Assembly (NCBI GenBank): GCA_013697635.1
Contig: JACCWM010000068.1
Location: 1 to 61,913, forward strand
Direction: 5' to 3'
Source: Lujinxingiaceae bacterium
GTDB taxonomy: Bacteria > Myxococcota_A > Bradymonadia > Bradymonadales > Bradymonadaceae
Length of the DNA: 61,913 nucleotides
Position numbers and translations under genes: made by a program
In this document: in pieces, positions 36,119 through 47,334 of the stretch
Layout of the letters: the number at the start of each line of letters is the position of its first letter
How positions within the stretch are numbered: position 1 is the first letter of the stretch
The notes under the pieces: generated by a model
Databases searched by the model: none
Seen by the model: the letters and a program-made list of their open reading frames with translations, nothing else
Told to the model about the DNA's origin: nothing

Positions 36119-36859
36119 TCAGTACTCGGTGACCGAGATCTCCTGGCCACTCTGGTTCCAGCGCACCCAGGTGCCCACGCGCTCGCCGCCGGCGAACTCA
36201 CCCTCGAGACGCGGCTCGCCGTTGGTGTGCCACTCGGTCCAGAGGCCATCTTTTTCGCCGTAGGCGTATTCGCCCTCGACGGCGAGCTGACCGTTGGTGT
36301 GCTGGCGCCCAAAGGGCCCATGGCGAAGCCCGCGTGAGGTCGCACACCATTGTTCATTGCCGCTTTGACGAGCAATCGTGTTCACCGGACAGTGCAGATC
36401 GAAGGCTGGCTGGCGCTCGACCTCGACGATCACCACGCGCGGCTGCGCCGAGACGTGGTGATGGTGATGGTGCACCTCATGGTGGTGATGGTAGCGCGTG
36501 TGGACACGCGAGCGATGTACCGGGCTGTGGTAGTAGACGTGCGTCGAGCCGCGGTAGACGCTGCGTCGATGCATCGTCGGCGCTGGTGCGTGCACTCGCG
36601 CGGGGTTGGGCCGTACGTTGCGAACATGGGTGGGCTGGCGCGACGTGGTTGTGGTCGTCGTCGTGGTCGTGGTCGAGCGCTTTGACGGTGACTGAGTGAC
36701 CTTCTGATGGGCCTGATTATGATTGCGCGGTCCGCTCTGGCGAGAGTCTCGCAAGATCGATTGCGCCGAGGCCGTCGGCTGAGCCATGAGCATGGTGGCA
36801 GGCAGCGCCAACAAGATTCCGGTCAAAAGTACGAAGAGGCGCTTGCTGAGTGTTTTCAT
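36119..36859 (-). CDS. exported His/Thr-rich protein with MORN-type repeats
   Basis: The start at ATG 36859 (MKTLSKRLFVLLTGILLALP) gives 246 residues with a signal peptide. Residues about 50-70 include a run of ten threonines. Residues about 85-130 are dominated by histidine (YHHHHEVHHHHHHVSAQP). The C-terminus has repeats of the MORN/YwqK kind (NGQLAVEGEYAYGEKDG, NGEPRLEGEFAGGERVG). The His-rich part may bind Ni, Zn or Cu, and the repeats may bind lipid or protein. Both roles are inferred. Confidence 0.88.
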   Translation of the reverse strand: MKTLSKRLFVLLTGILLALPATMLMAQPTASAQSILRDSRQSGPRNHNQAHQKVTQSPSKRSTTTTTTTTTTSRQPTHVRNVRPNPARVHAPAPTMHRRSVYRGSTHVYYHSPVHRSRVHTRYHHHHEVHHHHHHVSAQPRVVIVEVERQPAFDLHCPVNTIARQSGNEQWCATSRGLRHGPFGRQHTNGQLAVEGEYAYGEKDGLWTEWHTNGEPRLEGEFAGGERVGTWVRWNQSGQEISVTEY

Positions 36860-37039
36860 GTCGTCATCCGATGCCATAAGTGTCATGGGCCAAACTACAG
36901 CGGTTTGACCTGGATATAGGTCGGCTTATTCAAAAATAGCGCAGCAGCCCGAGTTCGCTATGGTCTTCGCCCCACGTCTAAACGAAGATAGCCGACGTAT
37001 CAATTCGTCGATCACCTACAGCCAAGAGAGCGATTGCCC

Positions 37040-37555
37040 ATGTTGAAGCGACTCGTCGATAAAATCCCGATCAACAAAGGTGCGGTCAAGCGGGGCCAAA
37101 AAGCACCGGACTTCACTCTGCCGGACCAGGACGACAATCCAGTGCGCCTTTACGACGTGCTCGAGCGCGGCCCGGTCATGGTGATTTTCTATCCGGGCGA
37201 CTTTACGCCGGTGTGCACGGCGCAGCTCTGCAGCTATCGTGATCAATACGCGGCCTTTCGTGATTTCGGGCTTGAGCTGCTTGGCATCAGCGACGATCCC
37301 GTGAGCAAACATCAACATTTTCGCACCAAACAAAGCCTGCCGTTTGCGCTGCTGGCCGACCCTGAACACAAGGTCGTCGATCTCTACAGCGGTTCGTCGG
37401 TGTTTTCGAGCGGGCGCGCCAACCGTGCGAACTACATCATCGGCAAAGACGCCACCGTGCTCTATGCCCACGTCGAGACCATCTCGACGATGCACCGCAC
37501 GAGCGAGGACATCTTGGTCGCGCTGGGCGAGCTCAAGGCCGCAGGCAAGCTCTAG
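37040..37555 (+). CDS. peroxiredoxin of the BCP/AhpC-TSA family
   Basis: ATG 37040 is chosen over TTG 37034; AGAGAG precedes it. The 171-residue protein has the peroxiredoxin core: APDFTLPDQDDNPVRLYDVL, the peroxidatic motif FTPVCTAQLC, and LLGISDDPVSKHQHF. The second Cys five residues after the first matches the atypical two-Cys BCP arrangement. It should reduce peroxides using thioredoxin or another thiol donor. It is convergent with the FadL gene. Confidence 0.95.
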   Translation: MLKRLVDKIPINKGAVKRGQKAPDFTLPDQDDNPVRLYDVLERGPVMVIFYPGDFTPVCTAQLCSYRDQYAAFRDFGLELLGISDDPVSKHQHFRTKQSLPFALLADPEHKVVDLYSGSSVFSSGRANRANYIIGKDATVLYAHVETISTMHRTSEDILVALGELKAAGKL

Positions 37556-37564
37556 CTTGCTGGC

Positions 37565-38806
37565 TTACTGGCGAAAGCTCAGGCCGGCCGAGACGACGTT
37601 GGCCGAAGATTCGTAGCGCCCCTCAAAGGCCTCGCCAGTGGGCTGGGCGCCTGAGAAAAAGAGATGGCCGTAAGAGAGATCGAGCGTCAAGCCGGCGCCA
37701 AGCTTGTAGCCGGCGCCAATGGTCACCACAAAGCGATCACTGTCCGGCTGGGACGGCGAGAGGGTGTCCGAGGGCGAGGGCGTCGGATCGATCGCAAAGC
37801 CTGTGCGAAGCGAAAGGCCGGGAAAGAGCTCGCCATACTCGTAGCCCACCCGAAGGCTGAGCGTGTCGCGCCAGTTGCGTGGTTGTTTGACGTCGGGCAC
37901 GTCCTCGTCGTCAAAGTCGATCGCGAACTCGTCGAAGGTGCTCCAGGTTACGTACTCTAAATCCAGCGAGAGCGTGCCCCAAAGCGAGGCGTAGGCTGCG
38001 CCGAGCGCCCAGCGATCGGGCAGCGTCAGCGTGGTGCGCGCGCTGCTGTCGTGGGCCTTTTGCGAGAGCTCGATCGGGATGTTCTCGAAGTGAGCGGCGC
38101 CGGTAAAGTTCAAGTCCGCGCGGCTTCGATAGCTCAAGCCGAAGGTCAAATCATCGATCGGGCGATAGAGCAGGGCGGCCTGCGCGGCCAGTGCTCTACT
38201 CGAAGCGCCCAGATAGACCGTGCCCTCGTTTTCGGGGTTGACCGTGTCGATGCCACGTCGGTACTCGACCGTTGCGCTGAGAAAACGCGGCCCGACGGCC
38301 AGCGAGAGCTGCTCGATCGGGCTCCAGGCGACGGTGGGGGCAAGCTCGAAGGCCTGCAAGGCGATCGAGGTTACCTCGAAGCGCCCGTCCCAGTCCTCGG
38401 GCCAACCAAGACCGCTGCCGAAGGGCACGCTCAACGAGAGACCCAGGGCGAACTGGCCAAAGCCATAGGCCCCGTGAAAGTAGGGAGGCAGGCCAACCTT
38501 GGTGATCGCCTCGGTGCGCGCCTGGTCGGTGGGCGCGATGTGGGTGATCGAGCCCATGATCGCGGCCACGCCCAGGCTAAGCTGTGCGCCCTCGTGCCAC
38601 GCCCACGCCGACGGGTTGTAAAAGCCCACCTCGGCACTATCGGCGCGCGCCGTGGCGGCGCCGGCCATGCCGGAGCTGGCAGCACCTTGCATTCCTTGTG
38701 AGAAACCCGCGGCGCGCGCCTCCGTGACGTGAGCGAGGAGCAAGCCGAGCGCCAGGGAGGCGGCCAACCATGCGCTGGGCGTCGATGTTTGGATCTCAGC
38801 GCGCAT
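37565..38806 (-). CDS. FadL/OmpP1-family outer-membrane fatty-acid transporter
   Basis: ATG 38806 follows GGAG by seven bases and gives 413 residues; the neighbouring TTG 38809 is less likely. The signal peptide ends ARAA. The mature N-terminus has the FadL pattern (GMAGAATARADSAEVGFYNP), followed by many aromatic-rich beta strands, as in a 14-strand barrel. FadL proteins move long-chain fatty acids across the outer membrane. The gene overlaps the VolA-like lipase gene by 11 bases, so the two are coupled. Confidence 0.93.
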   Translation of the reverse strand: MRAEIQTSTPSAWLAASLALGLLLAHVTEARAAGFSQGMQGAASSGMAGAATARADSAEVGFYNPSAWAWHEGAQLSLGVAAIMGSITHIAPTDQARTEAITKVGLPPYFHGAYGFGQFALGLSLSVPFGSGLGWPEDWDGRFEVTSIALQAFELAPTVAWSPIEQLSLAVGPRFLSATVEYRRGIDTVNPENEGTVYLGASSRALAAQAALLYRPIDDLTFGLSYRSRADLNFTGAAHFENIPIELSQKAHDSSARTTLTLPDRWALGAAYASLWGTLSLDLEYVTWSTFDEFAIDFDDEDVPDVKQPRNWRDTLSLRVGYEYGELFPGLSLRTGFAIDPTPSPSDTLSPSQPDSDRFVVTIGAGYKLGAGLTLDLSYGHLFFSGAQPTGEAFEGRYESSANVVSAGLSFRQ

Positions 38807-41375
38807 CAAAGAACTCCATCATGTCGTCTCGTGCCGCGCGCGTGCTCTGGGACAGGGGATTGGGATCGAACAAGAAGCCATGATTGGTCACCGACGGCGT
38901 ATAGGTGCGAAACGGCACGCCCATGCGCTCGGAGAGCACGCGTGTTCCCTCATTGGGCACGACGAGATCGCCCTCGGCCATCTGGATGAGCACGCGCTTG
39001 GCCGGCGCGCGCTTGGTGGTGTTGTCGATCGGATCGACGTAGCTCAGCGGGTCGAGCACGGTGTGTTGCACGAGATTGAGCGGATCGATCGGGTCGAGGA
39101 TCCAGCGCACAGCATTGGCAAAGGCAAAATAGTCGTCGGAGCCAGGCGCGATGTTCTTGCTCGCCAGCATCGCCGCAAGCCGGTGCTTGAACAGATCGGA
39201 GTACTCGATCAGGCGCACCATGTCGGCGCCCGGCACGTTGAGCACGAAGCTCTCCAGAGTGGGCTCGACGGCCGAGAGGCTCGCGCCCAGGATGCCGCCA
39301 AGGCTCATGCCCAAATAGACGACGTCGTTGCCATCGAGCGCCAGCCCGGCGTGGGTCTTGGCCACAGCCGAGAGCTCCGGGCCGCGGATCACGCGAAGCG
39401 CTTGACACAAATCGAGCACCGCCTGGCCAAAATGATCGCGGGTTGCGAACAAATTCTCGAATTCGATGAAGTAGGCCCCGCTGGTGATCGGATACGAGAG
39501 CAGCTCCTCGTACTGGGTGCCGCCCAAAAAGGGCAGCAAATAGGGCAGCTCAAAGCGCGCAAGGCTGCCCTTGCTGCCGTCGGCGTTGATGCACTGGCCA
39601 AGATCGTCGCACGTCGCGGCGGACTGACAGTCGCTGTTCGTCTTGCAAATCGCGCGGTCGCCGTGCATCGGCAAATCGAGCGAGAGCGCGGCGAAGCCAC
39701 CCTGGGCAAGCTCGTCGGCGATCAAATAGAGCAGCTCGCGACTGGTCATCAGGCCGTGGCCAAAGAGCACGACCGGCACCGGGCGCGTCGGATCGACGTT
39801 TTTGGGAAGGGTGAGCGAGAACTTGACCAGGCGCTCTTTGGGCTGGCTTCCAGGCTCGATGGCGTGGGTGCGCTCGTCGAGATGATCGAGCACGGTAAGC
39901 TCACCGCGCACGATCGTTTTCACGTTGTTCAAGAGCAGGCGAAGTGCCCCGGAGGGCTCGGTCGTGGTGATGTTGACCACGTCGGTGCGAACGTTTCGCT
40001 TGTAGAGTTCAGCGCGCCTGTCGACCAAAATCGAGGCGGCCGACGTGGTGCGAAACGGCACGGCGGCGGCCAGTTGGCTGCGCCCGACGCCGCTTGCAGC
40101 GAGCTTGTCGAGCAGGGAAGCGGTCGCGTCGCGATGAGGCTCGAGGCGCACGGCTTCGGCGTCGCTCAGACTCGAGAGCTCGGAGTGGCCGTTTGCATCG
40201 ACCAGCGAGGCCTGCAAGCGAAGCAGCGCCGTGAGCGGCTGAGCCTCGTGGTAGACGCCCGATTCGCTGCGAAGGCTTCCGGTGACCACGTAGGCGTACT
40301 GCGAGCTCGGCTCAAAGGCCAGGCGCGGCTTGAGCCAGATGCTATGGCCGTCGTCGAGCAGCCCGCGCACGACGTCGATCTCTTCGACCCAACTGCCGTC
40401 CTCGGCGTGGCGAAAGACGCGAAAGACCTCGGCATCGCGCGCGGCGTCCGGATGCAGGCGGTGCGTGCTCTTGACCACGAGCGGCCCGGAGGTCGAAAAA
40501 CCGTCGTAGTGCGACAGCCCCTCGGCGATCTGGCGGCGCTCTTCGTCGTCACCCGGCGAGCTCGGAAGCGTGACCAGGCCCGTCTCGGCGTCGACCAGCA
40601 GATCGTTGGGCATCGGTATGCGCTTGCTCGCCGGGTCGAACCAGACAGCCGGGCGCGCGGTGGTCGTAAAATGGCTGACGACGGCGACTTGTTCGCGCAC
40701 GATACCGCGCTCACGCATCGCCGCAAAGAGCGGCGCATAGAGCACTTGGACGTCCTCGAGGCGGTCGGCCGTCGCCTGGCGCTCGGCACGCGTCTCACCG
40801 GGCATGGCCGTTGCGTGATCACCGAGCGCATAGGGCGCGCGCACAAAATAGAAGGCGGCGTCGGCGATCACCGGCTCACCGTAGAGCCCGCGTGCGCCGC
40901 CCTCATAACCCCACAGACCAAAGCCGTAGGTGCGACCGGGCAGAAACGAGGCGTTTGCTGCCCCGCTGGCCGAGGCCTTGATCGCTATCGCGTTCGCATC
41001 GAAGCTGGGATCGAGCAAGACAGGCGCGCCCGTGCTCAGATCGGTTGCGATGAGCGTCCCAGGCAAGCTCTGGGCGCTGACTGGCCCCGACAGTGGGATG
41101 GTCAATCCGATCGAGAGCGGATAGCCGTCGAGGCCGTTGAGGTAGCGGCGAAACTCCTGCTCGGCCGCCGTCATCGCGGTGTCGATCGGCAGGTTGAGGC
41201 GGCCTTGCGACGTGTCGCGTACCAGATCGGTGGGCGATGGTAGCGTCGATTCGGCCGGATTCCACAGCGCGCGCACGGCCTTGGGCGCGGCCTGCTGGGG
41301 TACTTCCACCATGCAGCCCGCGATCGCCAAAAACAAACACCCTATTCCCCAAAAACCGATTGATCTCGCTTGCAT
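38796..41375 (-). CDS. VolA/Pla-1-like surface lipase lipoprotein
   Basis: ATG 41375 follows a GGGAG site, giving 859 residues. The lipobox signal ends LAIAGC. The N-terminal part has the pattern known from VolA/Pla-1 extracellular lipases (LWNPAESTLPSPTDLV, then LNLPIDTAM and the LNGLDGYPLS segment). The C-terminal alpha/beta-hydrolase has VVLFGHGLMTSRELL, nucleophile Ser691 in GMSLGG, and plausible Asp803 (MAEGDLVVPN) and His832 (VTNHGF). In Vibrio, VolA is a surface lysophospholipase made with FadL. Here the lipase gene overlaps a FadL gene the same way. The proposed role is fatty-acid release for uptake. Confidence 0.88.
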   Translation of the reverse strand: MQARSIGFWGIGCLFLAIAGCMVEVPQQAAPKAVRALWNPAESTLPSPTDLVRDTSQGRLNLPIDTAMTAAEQEFRRYLNGLDGYPLSIGLTIPLSGPVSAQSLPGTLIATDLSTGAPVLLDPSFDANAIAIKASASGAANASFLPGRTYGFGLWGYEGGARGLYGEPVIADAAFYFVRAPYALGDHATAMPGETRAERQATADRLEDVQVLYAPLFAAMRERGIVREQVAVVSHFTTTARPAVWFDPASKRIPMPNDLLVDAETGLVTLPSSPGDDEERRQIAEGLSHYDGFSTSGPLVVKSTHRLHPDAARDAEVFRVFRHAEDGSWVEEIDVVRGLLDDGHSIWLKPRLAFEPSSQYAYVVTGSLRSESGVYHEAQPLTALLRLQASLVDANGHSELSSLSDAEAVRLEPHRDATASLLDKLAASGVGRSQLAAAVPFRTTSAASILVDRRAELYKRNVRTDVVNITTTEPSGALRLLLNNVKTIVRGELTVLDHLDERTHAIEPGSQPKERLVKFSLTLPKNVDPTRPVPVVLFGHGLMTSRELLYLIADELAQGGFAALSLDLPMHGDRAICKTNSDCQSAATCDDLGQCINADGSKGSLARFELPYLLPFLGGTQYEELLSYPITSGAYFIEFENLFATRDHFGQAVLDLCQALRVIRGPELSAVAKTHAGLALDGNDVVYLGMSLGGILGASLSAVEPTLESFVLNVPGADMVRLIEYSDLFKHRLAAMLASKNIAPGSDDYFAFANAVRWILDPIDPLNLVQHTVLDPLSYVDPIDNTTKRAPAKRVLIQMAEGDLVVPNEGTRVLSERMGVPFRTYTPSVTNHGFLFDPNPLSQSTRAARDDMMEFFDAR

Positions 41376-41543
41376 AGTTGCTCCCGGCCCCTGATCGTTT
41401 CGTACGGTCGAAAAGTATCGCGTTCTGCGCGTAGGATGCAAGTAGGCCTATTGATTCTCCACCACTTCAAAGCTAAGGTGGCGCGCAATATCTTTTGAAA
41501 TTAAGGCGTTTATCCCATCGCCATCAGAAGCCAAGGAGTGATC

Positions 41544-42497
41544 ATGGCAAAAAAGTACTGGAGCAGATCGAAGCGAGCCTCGTCATGGCGCAAGATTTCG
41601 GTGGGTATCTGGGGCAAGCCGGCTGATCCGACCGTCTACGGCTATGAGTGCCTCGACGCTGACGATTTGCTCGACTATCTCGACGAGGTCAGCGAGGCCA
41701 GCGGCGAGAAGGTCACGTTGACGACCTTTCTGGTTAAGATCCTGGCCGACACCTTCGCGGCCTACCCCGATCTCAATTCGATCGTGATTGGCAACCGGGT
41801 CTTGCGCCGCGAGAATGTCGACATCTTCGTTCAGGTGGCGATCGCCAACGAGGGTGACGGCCAGGCCGATCTGAGTGGCGTGAAGCTTCGCGACGTCGAC
41901 AAGATGGATTTCGTCGCGATCGCCAAAAAGCTGCGAAGCCGCGCCACCCAGGTGCGCACCGGCCAGGACGCCGAGATGGAGCAAACCAAGTCGATGGTCG
42001 ACAAGGTGCCACCGATGTTGATGCCGTGGATGCTCAAGATCGTCGACTTTCTGACCTACGCCGTGCCCTTCGAACTCGATGCGATAGGCGTGCGAAGCGA
42101 TCCCTTCGGCAGCGCCATGGTGACCAACGTCGGCCAGTTCGACATCCGCCAGGGCTTTGCCCCACTCGTGCCCGCCAGTCGCTGTCCGCTGGTCTGCATG
42201 CCGTGCGCGGTGCGCGACTATGCCTTCGTCTACGACAAGCAGGTCGTCGTCCGGCGCGGCCTCAATTGCTCCTTTACGCTCGATCACCGCATCTTCGACG
42301 GCTACCAGATAGGCCAGATCGTTCGTGAGTTTCGTAACCGGGTCAATCACCCGCGAGACTACTATCCGCCCGCCGACCATTGGCGCGAGCCGTCACAAGT
42401 TCAAGCAGCCAACACCGATGCGCCCGTCGCCAAAGCCAAGGCTGCTGGCAAACGCACCCCCGAGGCTGCCGCGCCCTCTGGCAGCACCTCGAGCTGA
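41544..42497 (+). CDS. stand-alone 2-oxoacid-dehydrogenase E2-type acyltransferase domain
   Basis: ATG 41544 follows AAGGAG and gives 317 residues. The catalytic domain of dihydrolipoamide acyltransferases is recognisable: TTFLVKILADTFAAYPDLNS, then VDIFVQVAIANEGDG, and the active-site motif FTLDHRIFDGYQIGQI. The lipoyl and subunit-binding domains are missing, and the C-terminus is Ala/Pro/Lys rich. It cannot act as a normal E2 without a lipoylated partner. It may be an acyltransferase for another carrier. No E1 or E3 gene is adjacent. Confidence 0.9.
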   Translation: MAKKYWSRSKRASSWRKISVGIWGKPADPTVYGYECLDADDLLDYLDEVSEASGEKVTLTTFLVKILADTFAAYPDLNSIVIGNRVLRRENVDIFVQVAIANEGDGQADLSGVKLRDVDKMDFVAIAKKLRSRATQVRTGQDAEMEQTKSMVDKVPPMLMPWMLKIVDFLTYAVPFELDAIGVRSDPFGSAMVTNVGQFDIRQGFAPLVPASRCPLVCMPCAVRDYAFVYDKQVVVRRGLNCSFTLDHRIFDGYQIGQIVREFRNRVNHPRDYYPPADHWREPSQVQAANTDAPVAKAKAAGKRTPEAAAPSGSTSS

Positions 42498-42607
42498 GCC
42501 GCGACCCGGTGGCGATTAGGGTTTGAATCAGCTCCCCTATATCGCCTATGATGGCCTCGCTTTGCGCGCCCCCGCTCAGGAGGTGCCCGCCCCTACGAGG
42601 CAGTCCG

Positions 42608-44626
42608 TTGCGTATCCTTTTGAAATCATTATCGATATTTCTTGCCGCGTCAGGGGCCCTGCTGCTCTCATGCTCCGATCCGGTCGACACCAGCGGTCAG
42701 GACACGGGCGACGATCCGCTGGCTGTAACGGACGTAGGCGACGTCGACCAGGCGGACACCAAGGCGTGCACGCCGGGCCGCGGTCGCTGCACCTCACCGG
42801 TGAGCCGTGAGGTTTGCACGGCCGATGGCAGTGGCTGGGTCGAGGATTTTTGTGACTCCCAGGATCGCTGTCACACCGAGAGCGGCGAGTGCACGGCGCA
42901 GCTCTGCTTGCCGGGCTCGTTTCAGGGCTGTCTGGAGAGCGGTCTGCAAAGCTACTGCAACCAGTCCGGCACCGAGGTAATCTCGGGATCGTGTCCGGGC
43001 GGCGCGCCGTGTGTGGGCAGCGGCTGTCAGGCGCCGGAGTGTTCGCCGGGCCTCAAACGCTGTATCGACCGCACGCGTATGGACATGTGCAACGCGGCCG
43101 GCGCCTTCGTCGAAATCGAGCCCTGCGCGATCGGCACCGAGTGCTTCAACGGTGTGTGCGAGGAGCTGTGCGAGCTCAACAAGAAGGTCTCGAGCTACAT
43201 CGGCTGCGAATACTGGTCGGTCGATCTGGATAACTATGGTGAGGCCGTCAGCCAACCGCACGCCATCGTAGTGACCAATCCCAACCCGACGCTGGTCGCG
43301 CGCATCACGCTCACCGAGGGCATCAGCCAAAACCGCATCACCCAGGGCGCCGACGGCCAGCCTTTCGAGCTCTCGATACCGCCTGGCCAGGCACGCATTT
43401 ACTCGATTAAGTCGGGCTACGACCACTCCGGCACCCGGATTTTGAACAATCGCGCGATCCGCGTGGTGAGCTCGATTCCGGTGTTGGCCCACCAGTTCAA
43501 CCCGCTCAACAACGTTGACGTCTACTCCAACGATGGCACGCTCTTGTTGCCGACCAACTCGGTGGGCACCGAGTATTACGGCTTGAGTTGGACCCACCGC
43601 GGCCGCAGCCTTCGCTTGCAGGGCTTCTTGACGATCGTCAATTCGGCCGGCGTCTCCAACCGCGTCACGGTGCGTCCCTCGGCCAAGGTCGTGGGCGGGC
43701 CAGACATCCCCTCGATCGCTGCCGGCGAGACGCGCATCTTCGAGCTACGCGCCGGTGACTCGCTCAACCTGTCGACCGATGGCATTGAGATGATCGAGGC
43801 CGAGGCCAGCGGCTGCCTGGCCAACGCCGAGGGTGCGCCCGAGAACGTCTCGCCATGCCCGGACTTGACCGGCACCTACATCCAGGCCGAGCACCCGGTT
43901 ACGGTCTTTGGTGGCCACCAGTGCGCCAACGTCGTGCTCGGCATCGATCGATGCGATCACATCGAATCGATCCTGTTTCCGATCTCGACCTGGGGCACCA
44001 ACTATGTGGGCTCGAAGTTTAGCCCGCGGGCGACCGGCTCGCTGGTTGAGCCCGATATCTGGCGTGTGATCGCCGCCGAGGACAATACGCGTCTTCAGAC
44101 CGATCCGCCGATCGACGGCGTCCACGGGCGCACGCTCAATGCCGGCGAGTGGCGCCAGTTCGAGGCCCGCGGGCACTTCGAGCTGGCCTCGGACAAGCCC
44201 GTCGCCGTCGCCCAGTACATGGTCGGCTCGAACTGGATCGGCATCCCGCGTGTTTGCAACCAGGGCGTCGACGCCCAGAACCCCACGGGCATCGGTGACC
44301 CGGCCATGGCCGTGGGCGTGCCAAGCGACCAGTTTCGCGACAACTACATCGTGCTCACGCCCCAAAATTACGAGCAGGACTTTCTCAACATCATCGTGCC
44401 CACGGGCAACGACGTCTTTCTCGACGGTCGCCCGCTGGCGGCCAATCTCTACAAGCCCGTGGGTGTGCGTGGTCGCTACGAGGTCGCCGTGGTCGCGGTC
44501 AGTGAGGGCTTTCACACGCTCACCGCCGATGTGCCCTTTGGCGTCGTCGGCTACGGCTACCACTGCCATGTCTCCTACGCCTTTCCTGGCGGGCTCAACC
44601 TCGAGACGATCGTCGTCAGGCAATGA
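42608..44626 (+). CDS. IgGFc-binding-type surface lipoprotein
   Basis: TTG 42608 is preferred because a GAGG lies just upstream and the signal peptide then has normal length; in-frame ATGs at 42548/42551 would add 20 residues. The 672-residue protein has a lipobox (LLLSC), an Asp/Thr-rich linker, Cys-rich modules to about residue 200 (CTPGRGRCTSP, CLESGLQSYC), then an IgGFc-binding-like domain (YWSVDLDNYGEAVSQPHAIV, RVVSSIPVLAHQFNP, LPTNSVGTEYYGLS). Myxococcota encode many such proteins, and they are thought to be adhesins. The ligand is unknown. Confidence 0.88.
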   Translation: MRILLKSLSIFLAASGALLLSCSDPVDTSGQDTGDDPLAVTDVGDVDQADTKACTPGRGRCTSPVSREVCTADGSGWVEDFCDSQDRCHTESGECTAQLCLPGSFQGCLESGLQSYCNQSGTEVISGSCPGGAPCVGSGCQAPECSPGLKRCIDRTRMDMCNAAGAFVEIEPCAIGTECFNGVCEELCELNKKVSSYIGCEYWSVDLDNYGEAVSQPHAIVVTNPNPTLVARITLTEGISQNRITQGADGQPFELSIPPGQARIYSIKSGYDHSGTRILNNRAIRVVSSIPVLAHQFNPLNNVDVYSNDGTLLLPTNSVGTEYYGLSWTHRGRSLRLQGFLTIVNSAGVSNRVTVRPSAKVVGGPDIPSIAAGETRIFELRAGDSLNLSTDGIEMIEAEASGCLANAEGAPENVSPCPDLTGTYIQAEHPVTVFGGHQCANVVLGIDRCDHIESILFPISTWGTNYVGSKFSPRATGSLVEPDIWRVIAAEDNTRLQTDPPIDGVHGRTLNAGEWRQFEARGHFELASDKPVAVAQYMVGSNWIGIPRVCNQGVDAQNPTGIGDPAMAVGVPSDQFRDNYIVLTPQNYEQDFLNIIVPTGNDVFLDGRPLAANLYKPVGVRGRYEVAVVAVSEGFHTLTADVPFGVVGYGYHCHVSYAFPGGLNLETIVVRQ

Positions 44627-44653
44627 CTTGCGCCGTGAGCCGAACCGCTTTTG

Positions 44654-45415
44654 TTACTCACCCTCAGCGGGCTGCTCATCGGAAGGCGCTTCTTCGAGCT
44701 TGACCGCTTTCTCGACCTTGACTGGCGGTGCGGGCTTTGGCGCGATGGTGTGCCAGTTGGCGACCCTGGGAAAGATCTTCTGGTCCTTGATCGAGGAGCG
44801 CTTGATCAGCCCGCTCAGTGTCTTGGAGGGCCAGTCCTTCTGGATGCGGTTGATCAACCAGTTGGGCAGCATACCCTTGGGATCGGTGTGGACCTCGACG
44901 ATCATCTTGGTCTTGTCCTCGCCGGGCACCGCCTCGAAGCGGTAGAAGGTGCCGAAGGTTTCGGCGCGAACGCAGCAGCTGTCCACGGGCTTTCGCTTGT
45001 CGACGATCGACTTAATCTTGGCCGTAAAGACCTTCTTGTCTTCGTCGAAGTTGACGTCGGTGTGCAGCACATAGTCGCGGTTGGAGACGGGGAAGGGCAG
45101 GGCAAACTTGATCCAGTACTTCTCCATCGAGTCGGTGCGCTCGAGGGTCTTGTGGTCGTCGTAGCGATCGACCCAGTGCTTTCGCTGCGAGCCGTCGATG
45201 AAGGTATTGATGATCTTGCCGATGTGCACATTGGCTACCGTCTCGCCGCGAAAGGCCAGCACGCTGCTGCCTTCGACCTCCATGCGTGAAACCTTCACGT
45301 TGTCGGTGGTCCCCACCGTCTCCCACTTGCCGGATTGAGCCGCAGCAGGCGTTGCCAGTCCGAGGCCGGCGAGCACAAATAGAGCACAGATAAAGCGTTT
45401 GAGGGGCGATTTCAT
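44654..45415 (-). CDS. exported START-domain lipid-binding protein
   Basis: ATG 45415 follows GGAGATACT and gives 253 residues with a signal peptide (PLKRFICALFVLAGLGLATP, cleavage after AAAQ). Residues about 25-215 form a START-like domain (FRGETVANVHIGKIINTFID, then WVDRYDDHKTLERTDSMEKY and YVLHTDVNFDED). A short acidic tail follows. START proteins hold lipids or sterols in a hydrophobic pocket. An exported copy could carry lipid across the periplasm. It is divergent from aceB. Confidence 0.9.
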   Translation of the reverse strand: MKSPLKRFICALFVLAGLGLATPAAAQSGKWETVGTTDNVKVSRMEVEGSSVLAFRGETVANVHIGKIINTFIDGSQRKHWVDRYDDHKTLERTDSMEKYWIKFALPFPVSNRDYVLHTDVNFDEDKKVFTAKIKSIVDKRKPVDSCCVRAETFGTFYRFEAVPGEDKTKMIVEVHTDPKGMLPNWLINRIQKDWPSKTLSGLIKRSSIKDQKIFPRVANWHTIAPKPAPPVKVEKAVKLEEAPSDEQPAEGE

Positions 45416-45666
45416 AGTATCTCCAGATTCAAAATAGCGTCCTGATGGTTGTCGCGATCCTACCGTAATACGTGCCACATACAAGCGATATTCATTTGTG
45501 CGCTGCCTGCCCTGGCTCGGCGTGGGGGCGTCAAAGCGTTGACATTGCTCGAAAGTGATTAACTTGGCTCCCACTCGACGCTCGTTGTCTGTCGCCGCAT
45601 CCGATTTGGCGGCCCCGTCGACTACAATCCATTGATGCAGTGATATTTTTTCTAAGAGAGATGATC

Positions 45667-47286
<1,620 letters not shown>

Positions 47287-47334
47287 GCGATATCCATTAT
47301 TGAAGACGATCCCTAATTTTTTACGGAGGATACC

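Noticed and set aside
38880-41243. Rightward open frame opposite the lipase gene
   Set aside because: It has low-complexity Arg/Gly/Ala-rich translation and no domains, so it is a shadow of the lipase gene.
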